A stretch of DNA of 64,000 bases from Sulfolobus acidocaldarius SUSAZ (lineage in GTDB: Archaea > Thermoproteota > Thermoprotei_A > Sulfolobales > Sulfolobaceae). Positions 1 to 12,115 of the stretch are shown piece after piece. Numbering within the stretch: the stretch's first letter is position 1; every line of letters starts with the position of its first letter. The notes beneath the pieces are model-generated. The model ran no database searches. It saw nothing but the letters and a program-made list of their open reading frames with translations, and was not told the origin of the DNA. A program made the translations under genes and the position numbers. The stretch covers positions 528,621-592,620 of the forward strand of contig CP006977.1 of NCBI GenBank assembly GCA_000508305.1, in the 5' to 3' direction.

Positions 1-452
1 AACTAGGAATACAAAAAGATCTACTTACTGATCTATCATACCCATTACCTATAGTAGAAAAACCTTTCGAAAAGATATCTAAGAAATTTAATCTAACAGA
101 ATCGGAAATAGTTGAGTTAATTAAAGAATTAAAAGAGAAAGGGGTAATAAAGGATTATGGAGCCACTGTAAATGGGGAAAGAATAGGAATAGTAGAAAAT
201 GCTATGTTTTTGTTAAATTCTGATGACATAGAGAGCTCTTGCTACAACATAGCTACAAAATTAAAAGAAGCTACTCATGTAGTGCTAAGAGAAGCAGACA
301 AAGAATGGGATTACTTATGCTACGCTATGATACACGCTAGAAATAAGAACCTGATTTTTGAGACAGCAAAAAAAGCAATTGAAATTAGTAATGCAAAAAG
401 CTATATGTTGCTATTTAGTCTGGACAATCTTAAACCGGGTATTGTAATTTAG
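1..452 (+). CDS. Siroheme decarboxylase-like (AhbA/AhbB, Lrp-fold) protein, 5'-truncated by window edge
   Basis: The frame is open from base 3, before the ATG at 204, so the gene enters from outside the window. The visible part has a winged-helix-like half ([17 protein letters not shown], then [22 protein letters not shown]) followed by an Lrp/AsnC-like alpha-beta half. The family-typical tract is seen as [22 protein letters not shown], cut here as [10 protein letters not shown] then [12 protein letters not shown]. Such proteins decarboxylate siroheme to didecarboxysiroheme in the alternative heme pathway of archaea. The heme gene cluster at 40.5-46.2 kb supports this, but AhbA and AhbB cannot be told apart here. 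The 3' end overlaps the convergent pheA by 23 bp. Confidence 0.75.
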   Translation, partial: LGIQKDLLTDLSYPLPIVEKPFEKISKKFNLTESEIVELIKELKEKGVIKDYGATVNGERIGIVENAMFLLNSDDIESSCYNIATKLKEATHVVLREADKEWDYLCYAMIHARNKNLIFETAKKAIEISNAKSYMLLFSLDNLKPGIVI

Positions 453-1266
453 ACATAGACCCTTTAATCTTTACTGAAAGAGTTATCTGAGATATTTCCT
501 TTATCGCACTATCTACTTTATCCTCGTCTAATCCTCCCTCAAATTCTACATAAAAATAATATTTCCATGGTTCTACTTTTAATGGTCTAGAATATATCAT
601 TGTAAGATTAATGTTATTTACATAAAATCTTTCTAATACTTTATACAAAGATCCAGGTTTGTGAGGTATAGTAAAGAATATCATCGTCTTTTCTCCAGAT
701 ATTTTAAATCTGTTGGAAATTATTACAAATCTAGTTAAATTTACCCCATTTTCCACATTTTCTAATAAAATATTTAGATTATTTATCTGAGCAGCATACC
801 TTGAACATATTGCAGCAGCATATTTATCTTCTGATGCATATTTTGCTGCAATAGATGTACTCTCGACAGGAATTATATTATGTAAGCCTAATTCCTCTAG
901 TTTTTCTTTGGCTTCTTGAATCGCATGAGGATGAGAATAGACTTTTTTCACATCTTTGATAGAATTTATTGCTTGATTGGAAGCGATTACAAGATTTATG
1001 TTTTTCTCTACTTCATAATTGACATAAATATTCTCGTATCTGAATAAATTGTCTAATGACTCGTGTACTGGACCTTCTTTACTATTTTCGATAGGTACAA
1101 CACCTATACTATTTGAGTTCTGATTAACACTTTTGAAAATTTCTGTTATCGTTCTTACGGCTATTTTTTCTCCACTAAAACTTTCTGCTACCTCATACGA
1201 AAAACTACCTTTAGGACCTAGATAGTAAATTCCATTTGGATCAACACTCTGAGTGAAGTTTGGTAT
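430..1266 (-). CDS. pheA: Prephenate dehydratase, with no canonical start codon
   Basis: It converts prephenate to phenylpyruvate in phenylalanine synthesis. From the N-terminus the frame reads [10 protein letters not shown], then [18 protein letters not shown] (both family signatures), the catalytic TRF motif in NLTRFVII, and a C-terminal ACT domain ([13 protein letters not shown], with SRP in YSRPLK) for feedback control. The first GTG (951) would delete about 100 conserved residues. Between the in-frame stop at 1279-1281 and 951 there is no ATG, GTG or TTG. An ATT at 1230-1228 sits exactly where Met is expected (x-YYLGP), and an ATA lies at 1266-1264. The listed end uses the ATA; the true start is unresolved. 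The gene follows ilvA by a few bases. Confidence 0.82.
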   Translation of the reverse strand: MPNFTQSVDPNGIYYLGPKGSFSYEVAESFSGEKIAVRTITEIFKSVNQNSNSIGVVPIENSKEGPVHESLDNLFRYENIYVNYEVEKNINLVIASNQAINSIKDVKKVYSHPHAIQEAKEKLEELGLHNIIPVESTSIAAKYASEDKYAAAICSRYAAQINNLNILLENVENGVNLTRFVIISNRFKISGEKTMIFFTIPHKPGSLYKVLERFYVNNINLTMIYSRPLKVEPWKYYFYVEFEGGLDEDKVDSAIKEISQITLSVKIKGSMSKLQYPV

Positions 1267-1273
1267 AAAAACT

Positions 1274-2515
1274 TTACTCTACCAAGGTTGCTTCAATACC
1301 GTCTAATGCCAACGAATATAGAAATTCTGATAAACTTTCACTAACAGGGATCTCAAATACCACATGGATTTTCGTGAAACCAGGCTTAACATCAGTACTC
1401 ATTCTATCATGAATTACGTCAATTACATTCCCTCTAATTTGTGCTACCCTACTTAATACTCTATTTAAATAACCAGGTTTATCTGGAACTAATACTTTAA
1501 CTTTCACTACTCTTTTAGATTTGAAGAGCATTCTATCTATAATCCTAGCAAGCAATGACATGTCTATATTTCCTCCACTAATTATTGGAATTACCTTTTT
1601 ACCATAGCCTACCTTTATCTTTCCTGAGATAATCGCAGCAACACTTGCAGCCCCAGCGCCCTCCGCTATGGTTTTATTTCTTTCTAATAGATATAGTATT
1701 GCGTTGGCTATATCTTCATCATCAACTAAAACTATATCGTCAACTAACTCACTTATCACTTCATAAGTTATCTTTGACGGATTTTTTACTAGAATTCCGT
1801 CAGCTATAGAAAAAGATGGCTCAATTTCTACTAATCTTCCTAACTCTACTGATACCTTCATAGATGGTGATGCAGAAGACTGTACACCTATAACTTTTAG
1901 ATTGTTCCTTTTAGCTTTTAATGCAATAGATATACCAGATATTAGACCCCCTCCTCCTATTGGTACTACAACAACATCAGGTTCTGCTTCCAGTAATTCT
2001 AGTCCCAGAGTTCCTTGACCTAATATTACATTTAAATCATCATATGGATGAACTAAAACAGCATTAGTTTCCTTTATTATCTCTTCAGCTTTTTTCATAC
2101 TTTCATGTAAAAACTTTCCATGAAGAATAACATTAGCTCCATAATTTTTCGTAGCTAAATATTTTGATATAGGAGCAGTTTCAGGCATAACAACAGTAGA
2201 TTTAATCCCTAAGACGCTTGCAGCATATGCTACACCCTGTGCATGATTGCCCGCAGATACTGCTATTACTCCTCTTTCTCTTTCAGCTTGCGAAAGGCTA
2301 ATTAGTTTAGAGAATGCACCTCTTACTTTAAATGAACCAGTCTTTTGCAAATTCTCCATCTTAAGATAAACTTTAGCTCCTGCAATATTAGAAAACGTGG
2401 AAGAATAATCTAGTGGAGTTTTATGAATATATTGTTTTATTGATTCATGAACTTTAACTATTTGATCAAAATAATTAAGATAGCTCATCAGGAAAACCCC
2501 TGCTCTCTTCATCAC
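1274..2515 (-). CDS. ilvA: Threonine dehydratase, PLP-dependent, with ACT domain
   Basis: It deaminates L-threonine to 2-oxobutanoate for isoleucine synthesis. The PLP lysine lies in [10 protein letters not shown] near residue 60, the phosphate-binding glycine loop is [10 protein letters not shown] near residue 185, and the last ~80 residues form an ACT domain ([19 protein letters not shown]). The 413-residue length fits the TdcB-like, ACT-containing archaeal and bacterial form. The first ATG abuts the stop of the HIT gene (2516). A second ATG nine codons in (MSYLNYF, 2488) looks more family-like. pheA follows directly, so the two amino-acid genes are probably cotranscribed and translationally coupled. 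Confidence 0.9.
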   Translation of the reverse strand: MMKRAGVFLMSYLNYFDQIVKVHESIKQYIHKTPLDYSSTFSNIAGAKVYLKMENLQKTGSFKVRGAFSKLISLSQAERERGVIAVSAGNHAQGVAYAASVLGIKSTVVMPETAPISKYLATKNYGANVILHGKFLHESMKKAEEIIKETNAVLVHPYDDLNVILGQGTLGLELLEAEPDVVVVPIGGGGLISGISIALKAKRNNLKVIGVQSSASPSMKVSVELGRLVEIEPSFSIADGILVKNPSKITYEVISELVDDIVLVDDEDIANAILYLLERNKTIAEGAGAASVAAIISGKIKVGYGKKVIPIISGGNIDMSLLARIIDRMLFKSKRVVKVKVLVPDKPGYLNRVLSRVAQIRGNVIDVIHDRMSTDVKPGFTKIHVVFEIPVSESLSEFLYSLALDGIEATLVE

Positions 2516-3034
2516 TCAGCGATCGAGGACCTCCTCATCCTTAGTATATTCTAAATATAACTTATTATAAGTATCTTCAAGAGATTCAGGCAATACTTTT
2601 GCATTTCCTATAACTGGCATAAAATTAGCATCACCATTCCATCTAGGCACAATATGTATATGCACATGTTGTTCTATTCCCGCCCCTGCAACCCTACCTA
2701 TATTTATACCAATATTAAATCCATCAGGAGAGTACACTCTTCTTAATTTCTTTATACTTGTCCTTACCATCTTGAAAAGTTCAGTAAGTTCATTATCATC
2801 AAGTAATTCTACACTGCTAACATGTTTATATGGGACAATCATAATATGACCTGGATTATACGGAAATGTGTTTAGAACTATATACGTATAGGTAGCTCTA
2901 AAAACCACCATATTTTCTCTATCTCTTGATCTATCATATGCAAAATTACAAAATATGCAAGGTTCTTTCTCACTTTTTATTTTTGAAGCAGAAGTTACAT
3001 ATTTTGATCTCCAAGGAGCCCATAAAATATCCAT
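2516..3034 (-). CDS. HIT-family nucleotide hydrolase/transferase
   Basis: The histidine triad is visible as [10 protein letters not shown] near residue 120 (HxHxHxxP). The N-terminus has the paired cysteines CIFCNF that in many HIT proteins bind zinc. Members act on nucleotide-phosphoramidate or dinucleoside polyphosphate substrates; the exact substrate cannot be read from sequence. At 172 residues it is of normal length. It lies head-to-tail before ilvA with one base between stop and start, and about 40 bp downstream of radA, so it is probably part of the same transcription unit. Confidence 0.88.
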   Translation of the reverse strand: MDILWAPWRSKYVTSASKIKSEKEPCIFCNFAYDRSRDRENMVVFRATYTYIVLNTFPYNPGHIMIVPYKHVSSVELLDDNELTELFKMVRTSIKKLRRVYSPDGFNIGINIGRVAGAGIEQHVHIHIVPRWNGDANFMPVIGNAKVLPESLEDTYNKLYLEYTKDEEVLDR

Positions 3035-3071
3035 AAAAGTAATAAGCTATGGGAATTAAAAATAAGTTTCT

Positions 3072-4037
3072 TCACTCTTCAGCGTCTCTAACTCCTTCTT
3101 CAGTTATAGCAAATACTACTTCTCCTTCTGGCAGATGTGGTGCATCGACTATTCTAGCTATCCTTTTATTTCCTCTACTTTTCTTAAGTTGTACTCTTAT
3201 TCCGGGAACATGATATAGTGTATGTCCTCCTACAGCAGTGGTAGGATCACCATAAAACATATCTGGTCTAGCCATAACCTGATTGGTTATTATTACTGCT
3301 ATATCATACATTTCAGCTAGTCTAACTAATTGATGTAAATGTTTGTTCAACTTTTGTTGCCTCACAGCAAGATTCTCTCTTCCAGGATATTCGGCTCTAA
3401 AGTGAGATGTTATTGAATCTACAATAATCAACTTAATAGCAGGATCTTTAGTGATCAATTCCTGAAGATCATCAACTATAGCCATTTGGTGATCACTATT
3501 TATAGCCCTCATATAGTAAATGTTATTCATAGCAACATCTGACTCTAATCCTGCTCCTTTTGCCATTGCTTCAATTCTCTCCCATCTAAAAGTACCTTCC
3601 GTATCTATATATACAGCCTTACCATTTAGTCCACCTTTCTCTTGGGGAAGTTGAACACTAATACTTATCTGATGGCATAACTGTGTTTTCCCTGAACCAA
3701 ATTCACCAAAAAATTCAGTCATAGTTCTTGTCTCTATTCCACCACCCAACAAACCATCTAATGCCTGGCTGCCAGTAGTTATCTTCTTGGTATTCATTCT
3801 TTCTTTCTTCACTTCCAGCGCTGTCTTGAACCTTATATCTAAAGCTTCACGAGCTTCTTTAATTATTCTTTGTGCTGTAGTTTGTGGTATTCCAGCAGCA
3901 ACACTAAGATCTTGAGGAGTTGCCACAGCAACGGCTTCTAACGACGAATAACCAGCTTCTACTAATTTATTAAGTATATTTTGACCTACCCCAGATAAAT
4001 CTGAAAGACTCTTAACCTTTTTTCCATCATTAGACAT
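3072..4037 (-). CDS. radA: RadA recombinase (archaeal Rad51/RecA)
   Basis: RadA forms filaments on single-stranded DNA and catalyses ATP-dependent strand exchange. Residues 1-70 form the helix-hairpin-helix N-terminal domain ([16 protein letters not shown]). The ATPase core has Walker [14 protein letters not shown] near residue 110, Walker [16 protein letters not shown] near residue 203, and the DNA-binding loop region NQVMARPD followed by VGGHTLYH. The 321-residue length is typical. A TATA-like stretch lies within the 60 bp between its start and the NIP7-like gene, so it probably has its own promoter and heads the radA-HIT-ilvA-pheA series. Confidence 0.97.
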   Translation of the reverse strand: MSNDGKKVKSLSDLSGVGQNILNKLVEAGYSSLEAVAVATPQDLSVAAGIPQTTAQRIIKEAREALDIRFKTALEVKKERMNTKKITTGSQALDGLLGGGIETRTMTEFFGEFGSGKTQLCHQISISVQLPQEKGGLNGKAVYIDTEGTFRWERIEAMAKGAGLESDVAMNNIYYMRAINSDHQMAIVDDLQELITKDPAIKLIIVDSITSHFRAEYPGRENLAVRQQKLNKHLHQLVRLAEMYDIAVIITNQVMARPDMFYGDPTTAVGGHTLYHVPGIRVQLKKSRGNKRIARIVDAPHLPEGEVVFAITEEGVRDAEE

Positions 4038-4098
4038 AATTTCACCACATATCCAACTTATCTAAAGATTCATGTATGTTATTGTATCTAATAAATAT

Positions 4099-4607
4099 TT
4101 AGCCACCCTTCCTTAAATACCAACCTATATCTAACTCAGGTATTATCTTAATGCCTTTCTTATCTATTTTAACATTTGAATAGCATATAAAATCATTATT
4201 CTCGTTATAGACTAAATATGAATCTTCTTCTATTTTTAAAGAACCTAGGCTTAGTCTTACAGTTTTTCCATACGTAATTTTCTCTGCCAATTTCGATTTT
4301 AGTATTAATTTATTTTTACATATCTGGGAGAGATATTTAGCTAGAGGAATTAATGGTCTTACGTTTTTACCCTTTTTTAAAATAATAGGCTCACCAATAC
4401 TATATGGAAATAAGCCAATTTTTTCTAACTCATCCAAGACTTCTCTAACTTTAGAATTATTCTCTATAATTTCTATTTGCTCAAAGGAAGATTTAAATTT
4501 TATTATAAGCTTATTCTCTAGAAATGAATATTCTTCATTACAGTTATATTTTTTATATATTGGGTATAATAATTGTATTAATCTAGATTTGTCCAAAACA
4601 ATAAAAT

Positions 4608-4629
<22 letters not shown>
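4099..4629 (-). CDS. NIP7-like protein with C-terminal PUA domain
   Basis: The 176-residue protein has an N-terminal alpha-beta half and a C-terminal PUA-like half ([21 protein letters not shown] near residue 115, then [16 protein letters not shown]). This is the layout of the NIP7/UPF0113 family, which takes part in rRNA maturation in eukaryotes and binds RNA. Its start overlaps the end of the NSUN-type RNA methyltransferase by 22 bp, and an RNA-binding PUA protein beside an m5C methyltransferase makes functional sense. The assignment rests on domain pattern rather than strong motifs. Confidence 0.65.
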
Positions 4630-6982
<2,353 letters not shown>

Positions 6983-7466
6983 GTCACTTAGAGGTTGTAA
7001 AATGGTCAATGAAACATGTTGATGAATTAATCATAGTTATAGGAAGTGCTCAGGAGAGTCATACATTATCCAATCCATTTACGGCAGGAGAACGTATAGA
7101 AATGATAAGAAGAACCTTGGACAAAGAAAATTTAGATCTATCAAAAGTCTACATAATACCAATACCAGATATAATGATGAACAGCGTTTGGGTCTCACAT
7201 ATAAAAACATTTGCACCTAACTTTGACGTAATAATTTCTAGGAATCCATTAGTAAATAGATTGTTCAAAGAGGCAAATGTAGAGGTTTTACAGCCACCAC
7301 CCTTTGATAGACATAAATATAATTCCACTCTTATTAGACGTTACATTATAGAAGGAAATGAAGAGTGGAAAAAACTTGTTCCAAAATCAGTATTGGATTA
7401 TTTATTAGAGATACATGGTGATGAGAGACTTAGGTCGATTGCTGGTCTATAGAAAACTGAAGATAC

Positions 7467-8006
7467 TTACATAGTTCTCCTCTTGAATATAAACTTTGAT
7501 AAACTACTAGCTAGCTCATGAGATACTTTTATCGGAATAGGAGTAGAAGTGAACAACTGGTACCTCTCTATCAATTCTTTACAAAGACGCAGCTCCAGGT
7601 CTGTATTAATATATACTGTCCCTTGTCTCGTAGGTAACGCAGTTAAATTTTGTAAGAAGGGAATTATTTTGCCTCTCTTTAGAGGAAAATGCTTCATTAA
7701 TGCTCTATCTATACTAGTAACGTTTGGCATCTTGGAGTAAAAGACGATATAATTTTTATCTGGAGTTATATAATTAAAACCTCCATATATCACACCATCT
7801 AAAAAAGTAACATTGCACCCTTTTGTTATACTCTTAAATATAGTATTTCCGTCCTCACCATCTACAGTGATATAATCAAAATCAATATCAATTAGGTTGA
7901 AACTTTGAAAGAATGAAGATAGTAAGATTGTTTTACCCTTACCACCTTTATATGATAAAGGAAAATAACCATCATCTACCCCACAAACTACCAATTCTCT
8001 CATCAC
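7467..8006 (-). CDS. DUF99-family protein
   Basis: The family pattern is visible: [10 protein letters not shown] at the N-terminus, [14 protein letters not shown] near residue 48, [15 protein letters not shown] near residue 67 and [13 protein letters not shown] near residue 100. DUF99 is an archaeal family with an endonuclease V-like fold. Its biochemical role is unproven, so I do not call it a nuclease. It overlaps the 3' end of orc1/cdc6 by 35 bp on the same strand and ends close to the convergent nadM. Confidence 0.8.
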   Translation of the reverse strand: MMRELVVCGVDDGYFPLSYKGGKGKTILLSSFFQSFNLIDIDFDYITVDGEDGNTIFKSITKGCNVTFLDGVIYGGFNYITPDKNYIVFYSKMPNVTSIDRALMKHFPLKRGKIIPFLQNLTALPTRQGTVYINTDLELRLCKELIERYQLFTSTPIPIKVSHELASSLSKFIFKRRTM

Positions 8007-9165
8007 TTTCTTTTATAGATTTAATAACTATATCTTTGCTTACAGCTAAACTAATCTCTTTAGTCTTACCATACCTTCCTCTGTTTACTACTCTCGCAGT
8101 AATTATTCCTACCATATCAAGCTCATTTATTATATCACTAACTCTTCTTTGCGTTATGCTTTCAACTCCTAATTTACCTGCTAATTTTATGTATATATCA
8201 TAAACTTCTCCTGTGGTCAACATCGAGTTAGAGTTTAAACCTAAAACAATGGATATGAGAACCAGTTTAGAGTGAAAAGGCAAAGTCGATATAACTTCAT
8301 AAACTCTATCCCTTTCTAGCTCTATTCTTGCCCTATTTACATCGTCAGCTGTAATTAAATCTCTTCCCTCCCTCTCTGCAATCTCCCCTGAAACTCTAAG
8401 CAGATCCAAAGCTCTCCTTGCATCTCCGTGGTCTCTCGCGGCTAAAGCTGCGCATAGTTTAATTACCTCCTCTGAAATCACTCCTTCATTCAAGGCAATT
8501 TTAGATCTCTGCTTTAGTATATCCTCTAACTGCTCTGCATTATAAGGTGGAAATATTATTTCCTCTTCCCCTAGGCTACTCTTTACCCTAGGATCTAAAT
8601 TCTCAACCATCTTAACATCGTTTGTAATCCCAATAACAGAGACTTTACTTGTAGATAAATCATAATTGATTCTAGTCAATCTGTACAGTATATCATCACC
8701 ATGTTTTTTCACAAGTGCGTCTATCTCATCCAAGGTGATTAAAACAATTGTTTGAAATGTATTGAGTCTTTTTACAAATCTTTTGAATAATTCTGCAGTC
8801 GACAGACCTGTAAATGGAACGCGGATCCCCAAAGCTTCTAATACGTCTGCTAATATCCTGTAAGGTGTATCATTCTGTCTTGTATTTATATATATAAATG
8901 TAAACTTTGATGCAAATTTTCTTTGTAGGTTACTTAACACAAACCTCGTTACAGCGGTTTTCCCAGTACCAGTAAGACCATATATGAAAACATTACTAGG
9001 TTTTTCAGATCTTGTAATTGGAGCTAAGATCTCTACTAGTTTTCTAATTTGATCTTCCCTATGAGGTAAGGCTTCAGGTATATAGTCAGGTAATAATAAA
9101 TCACGTGACCTAAAAATCCTACCCTTTTTCAGGGTTGATAAAATACTATCTATGATGTCACTCAT
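7972..9165 (-). CDS. cdc6-1: Orc1/Cdc6 replication initiator (Cdc6-1 type)
   Basis: It is the AAA+ origin-binding initiator. Walker A is [13 protein letters not shown] near residue 67, Walker B is [11 protein letters not shown] near residue 140, sensor 1 is GITND, and the sensor 2 region [12 protein letters not shown] is near residue 245. The last ~100 residues form a winged-helix domain that binds origin DNA ([14 protein letters not shown]). It reads away from the intergenic region that carries ORB-like repeats, the standard arrangement of the archaeal oriC1 locus. The assignment as Cdc6-1 rather than Cdc6-2 or -3 rests on that linkage. Confidence 0.96.
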   Translation of the reverse strand: MSDIIDSILSTLKKGRIFRSRDLLLPDYIPEALPHREDQIRKLVEILAPITRSEKPSNVFIYGLTGTGKTAVTRFVLSNLQRKFASKFTFIYINTRQNDTPYRILADVLEALGIRVPFTGLSTAELFKRFVKRLNTFQTIVLITLDEIDALVKKHGDDILYRLTRINYDLSTSKVSVIGITNDVKMVENLDPRVKSSLGEEEIIFPPYNAEQLEDILKQRSKIALNEGVISEEVIKLCAALAARDHGDARRALDLLRVSGEIAEREGRDLITADDVNRARIELERDRVYEVISTLPFHSKLVLISIVLGLNSNSMLTTGEVYDIYIKLAGKLGVESITQRRVSDIINELDMVGIITARVVNRGRYGKTKEISLAVSKDIVIKSIKESDERIGSLWGR

Positions 9166-9218
9166 TGCTTATATTATAACGAGAGAATGTTTTATAACAA
9201 TTAACCCCCCAGTAAATC

Positions 9219-9240
9219 ACCCCTTTATTTCAACTGGAAA
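9219..9240 (-). repeat. Origin recognition box 1 (ORB-like)
   Basis: The sequence reads ACCCCTTTATTTCAACTGG followed by AAA. It matches ORB 2 at all but the edge bases, and the reverse complement of ORB 3 with two internal differences. The conserved ends (CCAGTTGAAA side and AAAGGGGT side) agree with the known Sulfolobus ORB pattern, CTCCAGTGGAAACGAAGGGG. Confidence 0.85.
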
Positions 9241-9265
9241 ACTAATAGTATTATGAATACTACCT

Positions 9266-9287
9266 GCCCCTTTATTTCAACTGGAAT
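9266..9287 (-). repeat. Origin recognition box 2 (ORB-like)
   Basis: GCCCCTTTATTTCAACTGG followed by AAT: a direct repeat of ORB 1, 47 bp away centre to centre. The spacing of roughly 4.5 helical turns would place the two sites on nearly opposite faces. Confidence 0.85.
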
Positions 9288-9411
9288 TAAAGCTAGACCT
9301 AGTTATTACCTGGAAATAATGATTTGTATAATTGAGTTTTATTTATGTTACTAGATCATGTTTTATTTTTGTGTAAATAGATGATATACATAATTTATTT
9401 TGGATATATGT

Positions 9412-9432
9412 CTCCAGTGGAACTAAAGGGGT
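9412..9432 (+). repeat. Origin recognition box 3 (ORB-like, inverted)
   Basis: CTCCAGTGGAACTAAAGGGG followed by T. It is inverted relative to the other two boxes and closest to the published ORB pattern. It lies about 60 bp before tRNA-Ala. Confidence 0.88.
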
Positions 9433-9491
9433 CTCTGGTTTTGGATTAAGGCGATAAAAAATTAATATCAGTGATCTACGTAGTATATTGT

Positions 9492-9565
<74 letters not shown>

Positions 9566-9587
9566 CTGTGGGGTTAGGGGGTACCCC

Positions 9588-9743
9588 CTAACATCCCAAG
9601 TACACTTCCACGATCTTATCTAAGGGACCAATGTAATGTTCCTTTACGTCACCATCTTTACCCTTCTCTATGGAGTAAACATAATACTTGTTACCTCTCT
9701 GACGAATCTTATATTGTCCAGTGATGAAAGTCCTATAACCCAT
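9588..9743 (-). pseudogene. SSV-type integrase N-terminal remnant, int(N)
   Basis: A 51-codon frame encodes MGYRTFITGQYKIRQRGNKY and, after YVYSIEKGKD, GDVKEHYIGPLDKIVEVYL. This resembles the N-terminus of the fusellovirus SSV1 integrase (ERKGRYYVYKLE, VKERYVGPLADVVESYL). A TAG at 9590-9588 ends it, but the same frame continues without stops through the antisense of tRNA-Ala as VDRPGFEPGTSR; SSV1 integrase has DPPGFEPGTSG at its attachment core. SSV-type integration splits int at a tRNA, leaving int(N) next to the tRNA. No int(C) or second attachment copy is seen in the window, so this is a decayed or excised element. Confidence 0.85.
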
Positions 9744-10122
9744 GATATTTGTTATACCATTTTAATAAAATAAGGTTTAACCGTACATGTATCTATAATG
9801 ATTTATGAGATTGGAAGAAGAGGTTATAATCTCTGGTAATGTAAATTAAACTCCCCGGTTAATTCTTCTTAAAACTAAAAATTTTTAAAATATATTATTT
9901 TTTACCGTTTATATTAGGGCTCTTTGGCTTGTCATCTATGTTAGTTAAACAATCTCCAATGACTTCCTATGGATCCATGAATTTGTAACAACTTAACTTA
10001 GATTTTGATTAAATCCCAGGAAATAGTTAGGTTAAATTTTTCCAAGCATATCTTAAACATTCTTTTGTATTAGTAAAGGAAAATAGTAAGTTTTTAATTG
10101 ACTATTGAAGTAATGCATCATT
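9744..10122. other. Intergenic stretch without supported genes
   Basis: AT-rich DNA between the integrase relic and the MFS gene. Short frames are interrupted by stops on both strands. It may be decayed mobile DNA, because it adjoins int(N). A TATA-like sequence near 10090 could serve the MFS gene. Confidence 0.5.
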
Positions 10123-11277
10123 ATGAGCGACAAACGATCTTTTTTGTACATCGCTTTAACGTTATCGTTAGTAGCCATAGCAAATAGGTCAACTAATAAT
10201 ATGGTGACGACTACATTAGCTCCTCTAACTAAATATGTGTTTGGGTTCAATAATTTTCTTGCAGGTGTTTTAGAGGGCTTGATATTTATGGCGACACTCA
10301 TTTCAACTTCACTTATTAATCCAGTTTTATCATCTTCCTCTAGAAGGAAAGTATTTATTTCATGTAATTTCTTAATATTTGTCCTTCTAATAGGATTCTA
10401 CCTATCTACTCCTTTAACAGTATGGATTTTTACCGCTATTGCCGGAGTCGCTTACGGTTTAATAATGCCTAACCTAGTAACCTCAGCATCTTTAGTAGAA
10501 AACAAAAGACTAGCGGAGAGGTTATTATCACTATATTCCACGAGTTTGAGCATTAGTCTCATAATCGGTCCACTATTAGAAAGTTATATTCTTTCGATTT
10601 TCAGCTATAAATCAGTCTTTCTAGCTTTTCTTCCATTTTCTATTTTGTCCTTTGTCCTATCATGGTTAATAAAATTCCCTGATGCGAAAAGAGAAATTCG
10701 TGGGATATCTGTTCTGCGAAATAAGGGACTTATCTCATCTATACTCTCTATTACAACTTATAATATCCCCTTTGCAGCTTTCACTACATTTATAACCATT
10801 TACGGAATAGACGAGTTAGGGCTTCCTAAGAACTTGGCTTACTTCTCATATATACCCTTCTTTATAACATCATTTTTGACCAGACTTTTCATGACAATCA
10901 GACCTTTTAGATCACTTCGATATCCGTTACTTATTTCAGTTGTAATAACTATTTTAGGAGTAATAGGAGTTGTATTTTCTCCGAATTTAGCCTTTTACCT
11001 AATCTTTATGGCTCTTCTGGGTATACCTCATGGATCAGTTTTTCCTATATCCACTATAATTATAGCTAGAGCGACTTCCAGTGAAGAGAGGAACGCAGTC
11101 AACTCATACTTCTTAGCCTATAATAACATTTTGTTTTTCATAGTTCCAATAGTGGTTGGTGCTTTATCTCAGTTTATAGGTCTAGGTTATGCTTTTGTTG
11201 CATTGATAATTCCGGTTATAATTACTGCTACAGTATTCTTCTTGAAATACTGGAATGATAGTGTTTTATCTCGGTAG
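10123..11277 (+). CDS. Major facilitator superfamily transporter
   Basis: The 384 residues form about 12 hydrophobic segments in two halves separated by a basic loop (KFPDAKREIRG near residue 185), the usual MFS layout. The loop between helices 2 and 3 (SSSRRKVFIS) corresponds to the MFS A motif region. The substrate cannot be predicted. The gene is monocistronic, directly downstream of the integrase relic and 300 bp before the SWIM-finger ORF; its position next to an att site makes acquisition by integration possible. Confidence 0.85.
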   Translation: MSDKRSFLYIALTLSLVAIANRSTNNMVTTTLAPLTKYVFGFNNFLAGVLEGLIFMATLISTSLINPVLSSSSRRKVFISCNFLIFVLLIGFYLSTPLTVWIFTAIAGVAYGLIMPNLVTSASLVENKRLAERLLSLYSTSLSISLIIGPLLESYILSIFSYKSVFLAFLPFSILSFVLSWLIKFPDAKREIRGISVLRNKGLISSILSITTYNIPFAAFTTFITIYGIDELGLPKNLAYFSYIPFFITSFLTRLFMTIRPFRSLRYPLLISVVITILGVIGVVFSPNLAFYLIFMALLGIPHGSVFPISTIIIARATSSEERNAVNSYFLAYNNILFFIVPIVVGALSQFIGLGYAFVALIIPVIITATVFFLKYWNDSVLSR

Positions 11278-11473
11278 AGCGGTCTGATGTAAGTATTGCC
11301 GTTAAGTTCTTGGTTCTTCCTCGTTTTACCTTACTGGAAAGGATATCAGTAGTTAGCAGAATATTTTATTTGAGCATTAGAACTAGGATTACTTTTGTGT
11401 TTTTATTATCATGAAATGAAATAAATAAGATATTAGATGAACTCAACATAAAAATTAACATATAATCAGTGAT

Positions 11474-11613
11474 TATTTGGACAAGGTAGACATTCCGATT
11501 TGTTTTATGTGGCAGAATATACTAAAAGATCTGACGAAAGATTTTTGTTTGAATTTGTTGTAACTGAAAGCATATATAATGTTAAGAGATTATTACAAGC
11601 TAAAGAGAAGTAA
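11474..11613 (+). pseudogene. Possible remnant of a coding sequence
   Basis: After a TGA at 11471-11473 there is an open frame without a start codon, reading GRHSDLFYVAEYTKRSDERF and LFEFVVTESIYNVKRLLQ. Its residue composition looks like real protein. It overlaps the start of the SWIM ORF in another frame. I do not recognise it; it could be a decayed gene left between the MFS gene and the SWIM ORF. Confidence 0.3.
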
Positions 11614-11914
11614 ACAGGCAATTATTGAAGATCGGATATTGAAATTAAAGGTAGGAAGTTCACTTGTTTCTGTGTTTGTCTTTCTAGGTAAAGATAAGGA
11701 TTATCTAATGGTAAAGGATAAATATTGTACTTGTCCTTTCTTTTTCTTTAATAAACAGAAATTAAAATGCTATCATCTAATTTCTTTGGATTATGTGATA
11801 AATAAAGATGACATATTAGTCATAAATTTGGATGTGGATACGTTTAAGAAGATACTAGTAGAGTTATATACGTTTGAAAAGTCATTTATACTGAGAAGAA
11901 TATTATCAAGATAA
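11579..11914 (+). CDS. Small SWIM zinc-finger protein
   Basis: The C-x-C...C-x-H pattern of a SWIM finger is present as YCTCPFFFF then KLKCYHLISLD, near residues 43-65. SWIM fingers bind nucleic acid or protein partners and in Sulfolobales occur in short stand-alone proteins. The rest of the 111 residues shows no recognised domain. It begins inside a possible gene remnant, and its start codon position is a guess (ATG at 11579). Confidence 0.6.
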   Translation: MLRDYYKLKRSKQAIIEDRILKLKVGSSLVSVFVFLGKDKDYLMVKDKYCTCPFFFFNKQKLKCYHLISLDYVINKDDILVINLDVDTFKKILVELYTFEKSFILRRILSR

Positions 11915-11926
11915 GAGGTAATAATA

Positions 11927-12115
11927 TTGCTTTCAGCGCTTGAGACTGTTTATATAGGAGTTATTTCTGCGTTTGTGTTAGGTATATTGTATCTTATCTT
12001 TGTAGAAGTATTTAATAGCGGGTTTAGGCTAAAAATATCTGGTGCAGAAAGAGTTGGGAGGAAGAAAGAAAAGAAGAAAACTTCAACTTCAAAGGCCAAA
12101 ACCAAAAATTCCTAG
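11927..12115 (+). CDS. Small single-pass membrane protein
   Basis: A TTG-initiated 62-residue frame has one strong membrane segment (VYIGVISAFVLGILYLIFVEVF, residues 8-29) followed by a basic, lysine-rich tail. It overlaps the elf1 gene by about 60 bp in another frame, which explains part of the basic composition. No family is recognised. It is probably real, because the hydrophobic segment is not explained by the overlap. Confidence 0.5.
   Translation: MLSALETVYIGVISAFVLGILYLIFVEVFNSGFRLKISGAERVGRKKEKKKTSTSKAKTKNS

Larger units (their letters stand above)
9166..9490. other. oriC1: Probable replication origin oriC1
   Basis: This is the AT-rich intergenic segment upstream of orc1/cdc6. It contains two direct ORB-like repeats (9219-9240 and 9266-9287) and a third in the opposite orientation (9412-9432). 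The stretch of about 125 bp between them is very AT-rich and could be the unwinding element. The inverted arrangement around an AT-rich core, next to cdc6-1, is that of characterised Sulfolobus oriC1. Function is inferred from this layout. Confidence 0.85.

Noticed and set aside
9901-10000. Possible transposase or other gene fragment
   Set aside because: Short protein-like stretches occur (EVIGDCLTNIDDKPKSP on the minus strand) but are broken by stops and too short to assign.
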